From the NCBI GenBank assembly GCA_023269235.1, contig JAHFTW010000004.1, positions 1-64,000 of the forward strand: a stretch of 64,000 nucleotides of DNA, in the 5' to 3' direction. How positions within the stretch are numbered: position 1 is the stretch's first letter; every line of letters starts with the position of its first letter. The notes beneath the pieces are model-generated. The model made no database searches. It was not told the origin of the DNA and worked only from the letters and a program-made list of their open reading frames with translations. The translations under genes were made by a program, and so were the position numbers. This stretch comes from Thermoplasmata archaeon (GTDB lineage: Archaea > Thermoplasmatota > E2 > JACPAO01 > JAHFTW01). Below, piece by piece: positions 50,202-57,719 of this stretch.

Positions 50202-51308
50202 ATGGCCGACCGGAAGCCGATCCTCGAACTCGGAGGCCCAAAACGGTTCGACCATCCGGAGGAGTTCCACCAAATCTTAGTCGAGCTCGCTCGCTGGGGA
50301 ATAGCGTCGCCGGCTAGCGACCTGGAATGGCTACGCAAGACAATCGGCGCCAAGTGGCGATGGGAGGCCGTTGGTGCGGTAGGGCAACTTATCGAAGCTC
50401 CAGGTCGGCGACACGGCCTGTTCCTGCAACACCTGCTTTCGCTTGTCCCCGCCCTCCGGCCTCTTTCCGTCTGTCCAGGATTCGAGAGGCTGATTCCTTC
50501 CCTCGTGAACGAGTCGGCCTACGACGCCACCATGTTCGAGCTCAGCGTTGCCATGCGTGTCGCCGAGAACGTATCGCCGTTCCAAATTGAGTTCAGCCCG
50601 GACGTCGTTGTTAAAGGCCGCAAGCGGCAGGCGGACATCGCCCTCAATCTTTCCCAACGAGTATGGGTTGAATGCAAAACGGTGCAGCCCCTGGAGCAAA
50701 GTTTCATCCAGGCACGACTAGGACGTCTCGGGGACGAATTCAAGCGCCTCATTCTTGCCCAAGGCCTTCCCGATCCAAATCCGCACATCGGCATCCATCT
50801 AAACGTGGGGGACGGCAAGGCATTCGAACGCCGTCTACCCGCATTGGCGGCTTCCCTCGGGCGGTTGGTCAGGTCGCAGGGATGGCAATCATTGATGGAT
50901 CATGACATCGACCCGACCGGCAAGGCTTGGCCAGCGGAAGGCCGCGAGGCCCGCGCAGGCATGGCCGGAATCCGCATTCCGCCGCTTTCGCCCAGCTTGC
51001 AGCCCCTACATTTCCATCATTCCATTGATTGGACTGCTTGGCAGTCGCGCAAGATCATCGATTTCATCAAGGAGGCCCTTGAACAACTGCCTCCAGGGGA
51101 GCCGCAAATCGTGTGCATCCGGACGCCCAATCCGCAAACGCATATCCAACGCGCCGAGCATTGGATCAAGGAAAGCCCGCGGGGCGAGAACGTGGCCGTA
51201 GTCCTCGTTGACTCAAACGAGACGACCGCAAGTTGGGTATCTAGACTGCGCCTGCCCGAATTGCTGACCGCAATCATCGGTTCGGTCAAAGAGAGCAACA
51301 CCGCCTAG
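50202..51308 (+). CDS. PD-(D/E)XK nuclease-like protein
   Basis: D-x(n)-ExK core: RKRQADIALNLSQRVWVECKTVQ. Confidence 0.5.
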   Translation: MADRKPILELGGPKRFDHPEEFHQILVELARWGIASPASDLEWLRKTIGAKWRWEAVGAVGQLIEAPGRRHGLFLQHLLSLVPALRPLSVCPGFERLIPSLVNESAYDATMFELSVAMRVAENVSPFQIEFSPDVVVKGRKRQADIALNLSQRVWVECKTVQPLEQSFIQARLGRLGDEFKRLILAQGLPDPNPHIGIHLNVGDGKAFERRLPALAASLGRLVRSQGWQSLMDHDIDPTGKAWPAEGREARAGMAGIRIPPLSPSLQPLHFHHSIDWTAWQSRKIIDFIKEALEQLPPGEPQIVCIRTPNPQTHIQRAEHWIKESPRGENVAVVLVDSNETTASWVSRLRLPELLTAIIGSVKESNTA

Positions 51309-52072
51309 GCCGACAATGTTGAACGCGAGGCCGTTCCGTCAGTGGAAAGCCAAGGCATGGGTGGGGGTGCATCGCAAAAGACCGGCTTGCCAACGCCATC
51401 TGCAAGCGTAGTTGCCACGCTGCCTTCGCTCCACAATACCACATTGCTCCCGGCGGCCTGCTTGCCATCAGTGCGGAGCGCCGCTACACTATCGTAGATG
51501 GCGCCTGCAAAATGGCGCCGAGCGGCCGTCGCCAATACTTGAGTGCCAAGGTGTGGCGACGGACCGCGATTGCCGACGTCCCGGCGGATAGTGCCAGTCC
51601 ACATGGACAGATGCGCCAGGAGGGAACCTTGGGCCAGGGCCGCGAGCCGCAAGTCTAGCAGTTGTTGCGGCGGTACCCGGAACGCATGGAACGAGTAGTC
51701 AGTGGGATCAGTGTCCTGGAAGATTTCGAACGGAACGTCCTCTGGGCTAGTGCACGCATACCATGCATGCTCGTCAGCAGAGTGGAAGCGTGACCCCTTG
51801 CCCTTCCAGACGCCATAGAATTTCGCGATTGGTGAGTTGTCATACAGGTGCGTCGACCCGTGAACAACTACTCCTTCGAACGGGCTTGCCTGAGACTCAG
51901 CAATTTCCAAGACTAAGCGTTGGCGCCCAAGTTCATGGGCCTTACGTTCAATGTTCGTTTCCGGGAACTTGATGCCATAGTTGGCCAAGACGCGTGCCTG
52001 CAATTCAGGGGTCTCGGGATCGTCGGATGCCTCAACAAGAGGGAATCCTTTGCGCTGAATGAAGGCGGCCAT
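51305..52072 (-). CDS. RES-domain-like protein (putative toxin)
   Basis: GKGSRFHSADEHAWYACTSPEDVPFEIF, FRVPPQQLLDLR, GTQVLATAARRHFAGAIYDSVA...GSNVVLW resemble the RES fold pattern. Confidence 0.55.
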   Translation of the reverse strand: MAAFIQRKGFPLVEASDDPETPELQARVLANYGIKFPETNIERKAHELGRQRLVLEIAESQASPFEGVVVHGSTHLYDNSPIAKFYGVWKGKGSRFHSADEHAWYACTSPEDVPFEIFQDTDPTDYSFHAFRVPPQQLLDLRLAALAQGSLLAHLSMWTGTIRRDVGNRGPSPHLGTQVLATAARRHFAGAIYDSVAALRTDGKQAAGSNVVLWSEGSVATTLADGVGKPVFCDAPPPMPWLSTDGTASRSTLSA

Positions 52073-52079
52073 TGAAATC

Positions 52080-52832
52080 CTATGCGAGCGGCGTCGCAGT
52101 CGTCCAGACCTTATCGAAGAACGCGCGATCCTCCAGATCTGGTTCAAGCCGAATGGCCTCATTCTTGTGTAGGGAATTCAAGGACAGACCCAGTAGGAGA
52201 GATTGCCCCCCGCTCAGAAGCATGAAGCGACGATGTTCCGACCCTGACATGATTCGGATTTCACCCGTGATCTTGAGTTGTGCCAGCCACATGTCAAAGC
52301 CAGCCTTCGTCAGGGTGGGAATTTGCCCGGTGGTCTTCGCAGTACTCAGCACACGAACCCCGTTCGTTACCGTGCCCCGGCCGAACGAGAGAACCTTGAT
52401 CAGTTCAGCAAGAGACCGGTTTTCTAGGTAGGGGTCGAAAATGGCCTGTACGGTTTCTGTGCCGACAAGGCTCGAAATCGTTGCCAAGTTAGAGGCGGGT
52501 GAATCTTGAGCAAGGCGACCGGAGGTTGGCGACCTTGCCCACCCCGCGCCGAGCACACGCTGAGCAATTCCATCCACAGCGCTCCGAAGTTGGGCTGAAG
52601 TTGAGACATCTGCAATTGACCACGGTTGGCCGAATTCTTCGGCCTGCACTTGGCAGCCTCCGGCGGTAAGAACGAAGTTGATCCGCTGGCGCTCGGTCAA
52701 AGCAAGGACGAGGAAATGCGGCCCTTGAGAACCTTGGAAAACCTGGTAGCCGCGTTGGCTTTGTTCGGTGAGGTAGCGAACGACGTCGTCACGCCCAAGC
52801 GACGTAGCCGGCATCTGCGGGAACTCGTTCAC
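52080..52832 (-). CDS. PLD-like/degenerate HKD domain protein with novel N-terminus; partner of the RES-like gene
   Basis: C-terminal VQAIFDPYLENRSLAELIKVLSF...VRVLSTAKTT...SEHRRFMLLSGGQSLLLGLSLNSLHKNEA...VWTTATPL. Confidence 0.45.
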   Translation of the reverse strand: MNEFPQMPATSLGRDDVVRYLTEQSQRGYQVFQGSQGPHFLVLALTERQRINFVLTAGGCQVQAEEFGQPWSIADVSTSAQLRSAVDGIAQRVLGAGWARSPTSGRLAQDSPASNLATISSLVGTETVQAIFDPYLENRSLAELIKVLSFGRGTVTNGVRVLSTAKTTGQIPTLTKAGFDMWLAQLKITGEIRIMSGSEHRRFMLLSGGQSLLLGLSLNSLHKNEAIRLEPDLEDRAFFDKVWTTATPLA

Positions 52833-52927
52833 GAGATTGAATGATCGACTGGTCTCTTAGCATTCGCGGACAGCCCCTAAACGGCGCCGCGATTCGACGC
52901 CCAAATCGAGCCTTTCCTGCTGAACCT

Positions 52928-52979
52928 CGATTCCCCGCTATTCACTTCCCAGCTCAGCCTTGAACGAATGGACCCGCTT
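52928..52979. repeat. att-like direct repeat copy 2
   Basis: cgattccccgctattcacttcccagctcagccttgaacgaatggacccgctt; same orientation as copy 1. Confidence 0.8.
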
Positions 52980-53187
52980 GGGACGAACGCGAGGCCAATG
53001 GTTGGACGAGGTCCCCGTTACTAGTTGGAGGGCCGGCCGTCCTGAGGATGGTAGCCCAGGTCCCTTGCGTGCGAGGAGGGAGGATGGGCTCGTCCCGATT
53101 TGGCGGAAAAACTTATGGCCGACCGTTGTGTGCCACCTATGGGGACGCATTGGCGTCTTCCAACGAACCTGTGGAGGTTCGACGCAC

Positions 53188-54192
53188 ATGAGCTACGGAG
53201 CTACTGAACGCCTCGAAGAACAAGTGGACATCCTCGTACAGGATGCATCGCCGTCGGCCATCGTCCAGATGAGCCTGCTAGGGGCTCCCGCAGTCCCGCA
53301 TCTTGTAAAACGGCTCAACGAAGAGGAAACCGATGGGTACGGAAAGGTCGGACCAGCTCTCCCCGGACACAAGGCTGAGGCCGTGTCTCGGGCCTTGGGA
53401 ATGATTGGTCACCCCGCCGCGATTCCTGTCCTTGCAAAGCTCTTGCAGAGGGCTGACGATCGCAGTTACCGCGCCCCCGCGAATGCCCTTCGCAAGATTG
53501 GAACCAACGAAGCCCTTGAGACCTTGGTTTCCCGCTTGGACCTCTTTGACCCACGCCACGCCGTGGACACGCTGGAATCCTTCGGGGACAGTGGGACGCG
53601 CGCGGCGCTTCGACTAGTTTCAGAGGCAAAAGGCAAGGTTCAGCGGGTAGCCATGCATGTCTCAGTTGCACGAAATCCCGTCGAGTCAACCCCAAAACTC
53701 CTTCAGGTCCTGGGAAGCGGAGAGCCCACCAGCCGCATCCTTGCCGCAGGTTTGCTCGCCTCTTGCACGAATGTTCCAGCCAAGCCGCTCATGGACGCCT
53801 GGCAGCAATCCATCAAGGCCGAGAAGGCCGCCGCGGGCTATACGAATCGCCTCCCGGAGGATGAACGGTTTGCTGTGCGCGAAGACTACCAACGCAACGT
53901 TCTCGCGGCCATCTACTTCACCCAAAAGGCCGAGTCGGTGCCCGAAATGCTCCCGACTGCGGCCATTGAACTTGAGGTGGGGCGAACAGGAAGAGACAGT
54001 GTCCTTGGCATCATTGCCTGCTACGGCGACAAGGCGCTTCGCTTCCTCGAAGGCCGTTCAATTGAGTCGTATCCGGCCAGCCTTCATGCGGTTTGCAACC
54101 ACCTAGCCTATCGGATTCGCAATAACGGCCTCAGCTACCTGGCCAGCAAACTGGAAGTTGCTCCAAGCCAACGGGAGCATTGGGCGGTGTAA
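53188..54192 (+). CDS. HEAT-repeat protein
   Basis: VSRALGMIGHPAAIPVLAKLLQRADDRSYRAPANALRKIGTNEALETLVSRL. Confidence 0.65.
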   Translation: MSYGATERLEEQVDILVQDASPSAIVQMSLLGAPAVPHLVKRLNEEETDGYGKVGPALPGHKAEAVSRALGMIGHPAAIPVLAKLLQRADDRSYRAPANALRKIGTNEALETLVSRLDLFDPRHAVDTLESFGDSGTRAALRLVSEAKGKVQRVAMHVSVARNPVESTPKLLQVLGSGEPTSRILAAGLLASCTNVPAKPLMDAWQQSIKAEKAAAGYTNRLPEDERFAVREDYQRNVLAAIYFTQKAESVPEMLPTAAIELEVGRTGRDSVLGIIACYGDKALRFLEGRSIESYPASLHAVCNHLAYRIRNNGLSYLASKLEVAPSQREHWAV

Positions 54193-55136
54193 GCTTGACG
54201 ACCATCGGGGACCAGAACCCCGGATTCGCCGCATCCTGGTCGAACGGATACCATCCGTTGGGAACAGCGAATTCAGTTGAAGGTCGCCTCTTCGTCGTAA
54301 TGTTGCATGCAGGGAACAAGCGCGGCGAGCCCTTTCTTCTTCCGAACACGCGCCGTCTTGCCGTGCTCGATGGCCGCGATGCAAGCCGTGGCAAGGCAGA
54401 GCCTGGGAAATGGCTGATTGGTCGGGCTGAGACCCTCCGCGGATCAAGGCACACTGCCTTCCACGTGTTGCAACGTCTCACGCCTGGCGCTCTCGCTAGA
54501 GCCCGTACCCAAGAGCGTTCAGATCTTCTCCGGCAGATGCTCGGCGCCCAAAGAGAGGCATTGGTCAGGCTCCGCGAGGGGCTCGAGACTGCGGAGCCCT
54601 CGGGACGACGGGATGAGTTCCGGACAACCTTGAATCGCGTGCTTGCCAACCGGGAACCTAACCCAGTTCGCGAATACGCAGAGCTTAGGCGTCCACTCCA
54701 GGACTATTGCAGCGAACTGCGTAGATCGAACCCGCGGCAGCGGGAGGTCGCTATCATCGACACCAGTGTTTTCATCGACGCTGACAAGAACCCCGACGGC
54801 GCCTCGAGGGAATTCCTTGATTGGGGTAGCGACGACTACGAGCTACTGACGACAGAAGGAGTTGCAGCCGAGCTTCGCGTCGGAGCCATGGCCGTCCCAA
54901 CCAACGTAAAGCTTGTTCCCGAGGCTCCCTTAACGGCAATGATTGTTGACGCAGGAATCGAGGTTGGAACAAGACGAAACAAGGCCATTTCACGAGTCGA
55001 CCTTGGGGCCGTTGCGACCGCTCTGGCCTGGAACCCAACTGCTCGCGTGGTCACACATGACGCCGACTTCTGGGCGGTACGAGATCTCCTGCTTGTCCGA
55101 GGAGGCCCCGAGTTCTACGTGGTCCGCCCTTGCTAG
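54180..55136 (+). CDS. C-terminal PIN-domain protein with uncharacterised N-terminal region
   Basis: VAIIDTSVFIDADKNPDG...RVDLGAVATALAWNPTARVVTHDADFWAV. Overlaps the HEAT gene; start uncertain. Confidence 0.6.
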   Translation: MGGVSLTTIGDQNPGFAASWSNGYHPLGTANSVEGRLFVVMLHAGNKRGEPFLLPNTRRLAVLDGRDASRGKAEPGKWLIGRAETLRGSRHTAFHVLQRLTPGALARARTQERSDLLRQMLGAQREALVRLREGLETAEPSGRRDEFRTTLNRVLANREPNPVREYAELRRPLQDYCSELRRSNPRQREVAIIDTSVFIDADKNPDGASREFLDWGSDDYELLTTEGVAAELRVGAMAVPTNVKLVPEAPLTAMIVDAGIEVGTRRNKAISRVDLGAVATALAWNPTARVVTHDADFWAVRDLLLVRGGPEFYVVRPC

Positions 55137-55151
55137 TTGTCTCGTGCTATT

Positions 55152-55397
55152 TCAGCCGTCGGCCCGGGCCAACGTCTCTCGCACAAGCTCCAGAATCTGG
55201 CGGCGGAATCTTGGCGCCAACAGGTCTCGAACTTCTTCGAGGCTGAGCCTGTTGCCTTCCATGGCGGCGGTGCCGTACGCGTTCTTGGCCAGCGCATCTT
55301 GACGCAAACTGAGCGTTTGGATTTTGGACCACAGGCCGGGGTGAAGGCTGGCCGTGGCCCGGAGGCGGGATTCGAGGTCTGGTGGGATCACAACCAT
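55152..55397 (-). CDS. Fic/DOC N-terminal-like stand-alone fragment (81 aa)
   Basis: LAKNAYGTAAMEGNRLSLEEVRDLL resembles Fic N-terminal region incl. (S/T)xxxE(G/N); no HPFx[D/E]GNGR core follows. Confidence 0.45.
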   Translation of the reverse strand: MVVIPPDLESRLRATASLHPGLWSKIQTLSLRQDALAKNAYGTAAMEGNRLSLEEVRDLLAPRFRRQILELVRETLARADG

Positions 55398-55431
55398 AGA
55401 ACTCGACACCCATCTTGGATGTTGCCAGGGG

Positions 55432-55680
55432 TTAGCCGGTTGTTTCGGCCTCTTCCTGTGGGGTTCCGGACGACGACACTGCGAATTCGTAGGCATCCGC
55501 CGCGTTGCGTACCCGCCCCTGTCCACCCGCACTGTGGACGACGGCTTCTTCGGCTCCCCAAAGAGTGTAGAACAAGACTGCTCGGTGCAGGTCGGATGTC
55601 CAGACGCCTCGATCCGCGAAGAATTCCCAATCGGTTTGCGGGTTCTGGCGGGCGATGACCCACCTTTGGCGGAGGTCCAT
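55432..55680 (-). CDS. Small orphan protein
   Basis: MDLRQRWVIARQNPQTDWEFFADRGVWTSDLHRAVLFYTLWGAEEAV...; sits between Int1 and the Fic-like gene on the same strand. Confidence 0.45.
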   Translation of the reverse strand: MDLRQRWVIARQNPQTDWEFFADRGVWTSDLHRAVLFYTLWGAEEAVVHSAGGQGRVRNAADAYEFAVSSSGTPQEEAETTG

Positions 55681-55733
55681 GGGGGCGCATCAAACCGGCA
55701 ACCGTTTCACGAAATCGAGGGGGGAAGTGAAAC

Positions 55734-56909
55734 CTATCCGTAACCCAGGTCGTTGTCCTTTGTTGGCGGCTTGACGGCTTCGGACAGAAGGCCACGGCGA
55801 AGCTCGTCGTCGAATTCCTGCTGGGAGATCTTGCCGCGCTTGAGGTCGATGTACAGGGAGCCGATGCGTTCCGCAGGGGACTTTGACACGTTGACACCGG
55901 GAAGAAGATCGCGGCGAGCCATGCGGTCGTCGATGGTGGGCTGGTTGTAGTGTTTCTCGAAGATTTTTGCCGTGATTCCCAACTGTTCGCGCGCAAGGCG
56001 TGGGTTGTCTCGCGCCATGTGCGTGCCCACACTCTTGCGAGGAACATGGGTGGTTACGCGCTTGCGCAATCCCGCCAATTCGGCCAATTTGTGAAGACCT
56101 TCGTTGACCGTCTTGTACGTCACGACAGCCCCACGGGGACCCATGAGGAGAGGAGTTTTGTCCTCGCCTTGCCATGTACCGGCCTTGATGAGGAAGGCGC
56201 GCTGCTCCGCAATTGCGCGCAGGGCTCGATCCGTAACGAGCGCCTCGTGGGATTCCTTGTTCTTGACCTTGGGAAAATTGATGATCCCGCGGTGGAAATC
56301 TACCTGCTGGAACGTGGTTTTCGGGGAGCCAATTGAATCCCAACGTCCGGCGCTGCTCATGGCGACCTCGAGGAAGAGGCCGACCGCGTTGCGGTAGTGG
56401 GCGTTCTGCATTCCGAGCTCCGGAAGGTGGCTCAGCATGGCTTCCATGTCCTCGATTGTAAGGTGGTCGCCTTGCTTGGCGGTCTGGCGAAAGACCTTCA
56501 TTTTGAGGCAGCCGTCAGTGCCGGGTCGCTGGTCCCCTTGTCCCATTAGCAAATTTTGGACGGAATTCCAATCTTTCGAGAGGTTATGACAGTAATTTTC
56601 GGAGAGAATTTCGCTTTGGATCTGCGCTCTAAGAAACGCTCGGTATTCCGTGATGGACTTCGTGTCAACTGTCGCCATGTCGAGGCCGCGCTGGGCCAAG
56701 TCGCGGAGGATTTTGCAAAGCACCACAGTCTTGTTTCGCTTAGTGCTGGGCTCGAGGATGCGCTTAGCGTGAAAGTCCTCCATGATGAGATCGGCTGCCT
56801 GCTTTGGCGGAAGACCGGCGTAGCGGGCGCGGTCAATGACCTCGACTTTGGCTGCCTCGGGCGCCACGAAGGAGCCGAAGCTGGGCTTAGTGGACTTCGG
56901 GGTCGTCAC
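55734..56909 (-). CDS. Tyrosine recombinase/integrase 1 (canonical catalytic motifs)
   Basis: Box I SSAGRWDSIGS, beta-hairpin Lys FPKVKNKES, HVPRKSVGTHMA (HxxR), KHYNQ nucleophile Tyr. GTG start within the end of the histone-fold gene. Confidence 0.8.
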   Translation of the reverse strand: MTTPKSTKPSFGSFVAPEAAKVEVIDRARYAGLPPKQAADLIMEDFHAKRILEPSTKRNKTVVLCKILRDLAQRGLDMATVDTKSITEYRAFLRAQIQSEILSENYCHNLSKDWNSVQNLLMGQGDQRPGTDGCLKMKVFRQTAKQGDHLTIEDMEAMLSHLPELGMQNAHYRNAVGLFLEVAMSSAGRWDSIGSPKTTFQQVDFHRGIINFPKVKNKESHEALVTDRALRAIAEQRAFLIKAGTWQGEDKTPLLMGPRGAVVTYKTVNEGLHKLAELAGLRKRVTTHVPRKSVGTHMARDNPRLAREQLGITAKIFEKHYNQPTIDDRMARRDLLPGVNVSKSPAERIGSLYIDLKRGKISQQEFDDELRRGLLSEAVKPPTKDNDLGYG

Positions 56910-57213
56910 GGACGTCCGCCTCCTCTTTGGCTTGACGGATGGGCAACTGGCCAAGGCCGCGGAGAACGTGGCGGGTCCGGACCTTCGGAGTCGCGGGAGT
57001 GCGGCCTTGGATTTGCCTCGAGGTGGCCTGCGCTTGCCATGACCTGGCAATCGCGGCGATGAGGTCCGTGACGAGGTCTTGGATCGCTTCATCGAGTTCG
57101 TCGACGGCATCGTCTTCCATGCTGCTTGCGCCCGTCTGGTCAAGCACTCGCTTGCGCAGTGTGGCCTTGCTTGCGTGATGGATCCCGTGCTTCGGGGGTT
57201 CGCGCTTGGTCAT
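56887..57213 (-). CDS. Histone-fold-like protein
   Basis: LRKRVLDQTGASSMEDDAVDELDEAIQDLVTDLIAAIARSWQAQ...GRTPATPKVRTRHVLRGL parallels archaeal histone helix1-L1-helix2-helix3. Confidence 0.55.
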   Translation of the reverse strand: MTKREPPKHGIHHASKATLRKRVLDQTGASSMEDDAVDELDEAIQDLVTDLIAAIARSWQAQATSRQIQGRTPATPKVRTRHVLRGLGQLPIRQAKEEADVRDDPEVH

Positions 57214-57220
57214 GGGCGCC

Positions 57221-57718
57221 TCAACGAGGATTAGCGCCCTCGGGCGCTCCAGCTTGGTCATCACGGTCTTCACTGGCCGCCGGCGCGGCCCGCCCCACGG
57301 CCGCGCGGCGAACCACGTGGGCATGATCTCCGTCGATGGCCTGGTAGTTGTTGCAGCGGCGGTAAATCTGGAAGTACAGGGTCTGCCGGGGCTTGCCGTT
57401 GCGGCCATCCAGGCGCTTGCCGCCGCCAATCCAGCGCCAGATTTCCACCGAGTCGTGGGTATCGTTCCACGGGACGGCCTCAAGTTCGCGAATCTTGCGT
57501 CCGATGTTGCGGCCGCCCGTCACCTGAACCCAACGCGTTGGGCCCGAGTTCTTGGCGAGGAGGTCGATGCAGCCGAAGACGTCACTGGCGACCATAATCC
57601 ACCCGCGGCCCGTGCGAATCGGTGTTCGCGTGCAGCGATGCACCGTGTAGCCTTGGTCTTCGAGGATGCGGATGGCCTCGCGTTCGATGGCGGTTCCTTT
57701 GGCGACATTGTTGGCCAT
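57221..57718 (-). CDS. Hjc-like/PD-(D/E)XK superfamily nuclease
   Basis: KGTAIEREAIRILEDQGYTVHRC...SDVFGCIDLLAKNSGPTRWVQVTGGRN. Confidence 0.55.
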   Translation of the reverse strand: MANNVAKGTAIEREAIRILEDQGYTVHRCTRTPIRTGRGWIMVASDVFGCIDLLAKNSGPTRWVQVTGGRNIGRKIRELEAVPWNDTHDSVEIWRWIGGGKRLDGRNGKPRQTLYFQIYRRCNNYQAIDGDHAHVVRRAAVGRAAPAASEDRDDQAGAPEGANPR

Positions 57719-57719
57719 G

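Larger units (their letters stand above)
50052..52979. mobile_element. att-flanked cassette integrated at tRNA-iMet (about 2.9 kb)
   Basis: 52-bp imperfect direct repeats enclosing three accessory genes with lower GC. Confidence 0.6.

Noticed and set aside
55152-55397. Complete Fic toxin
   Set aside because: No HPFx[D/E]GNGR catalytic core in frame or immediately downstream; only an N-terminal-like segment exists.
56910-57143. N-terminal extension of Int1 (ORF 55734..57143)
   Set aside because: This portion overlaps the histone-fold gene in another frame and has shadow-like composition; GTG 56909 gives a sensible start.
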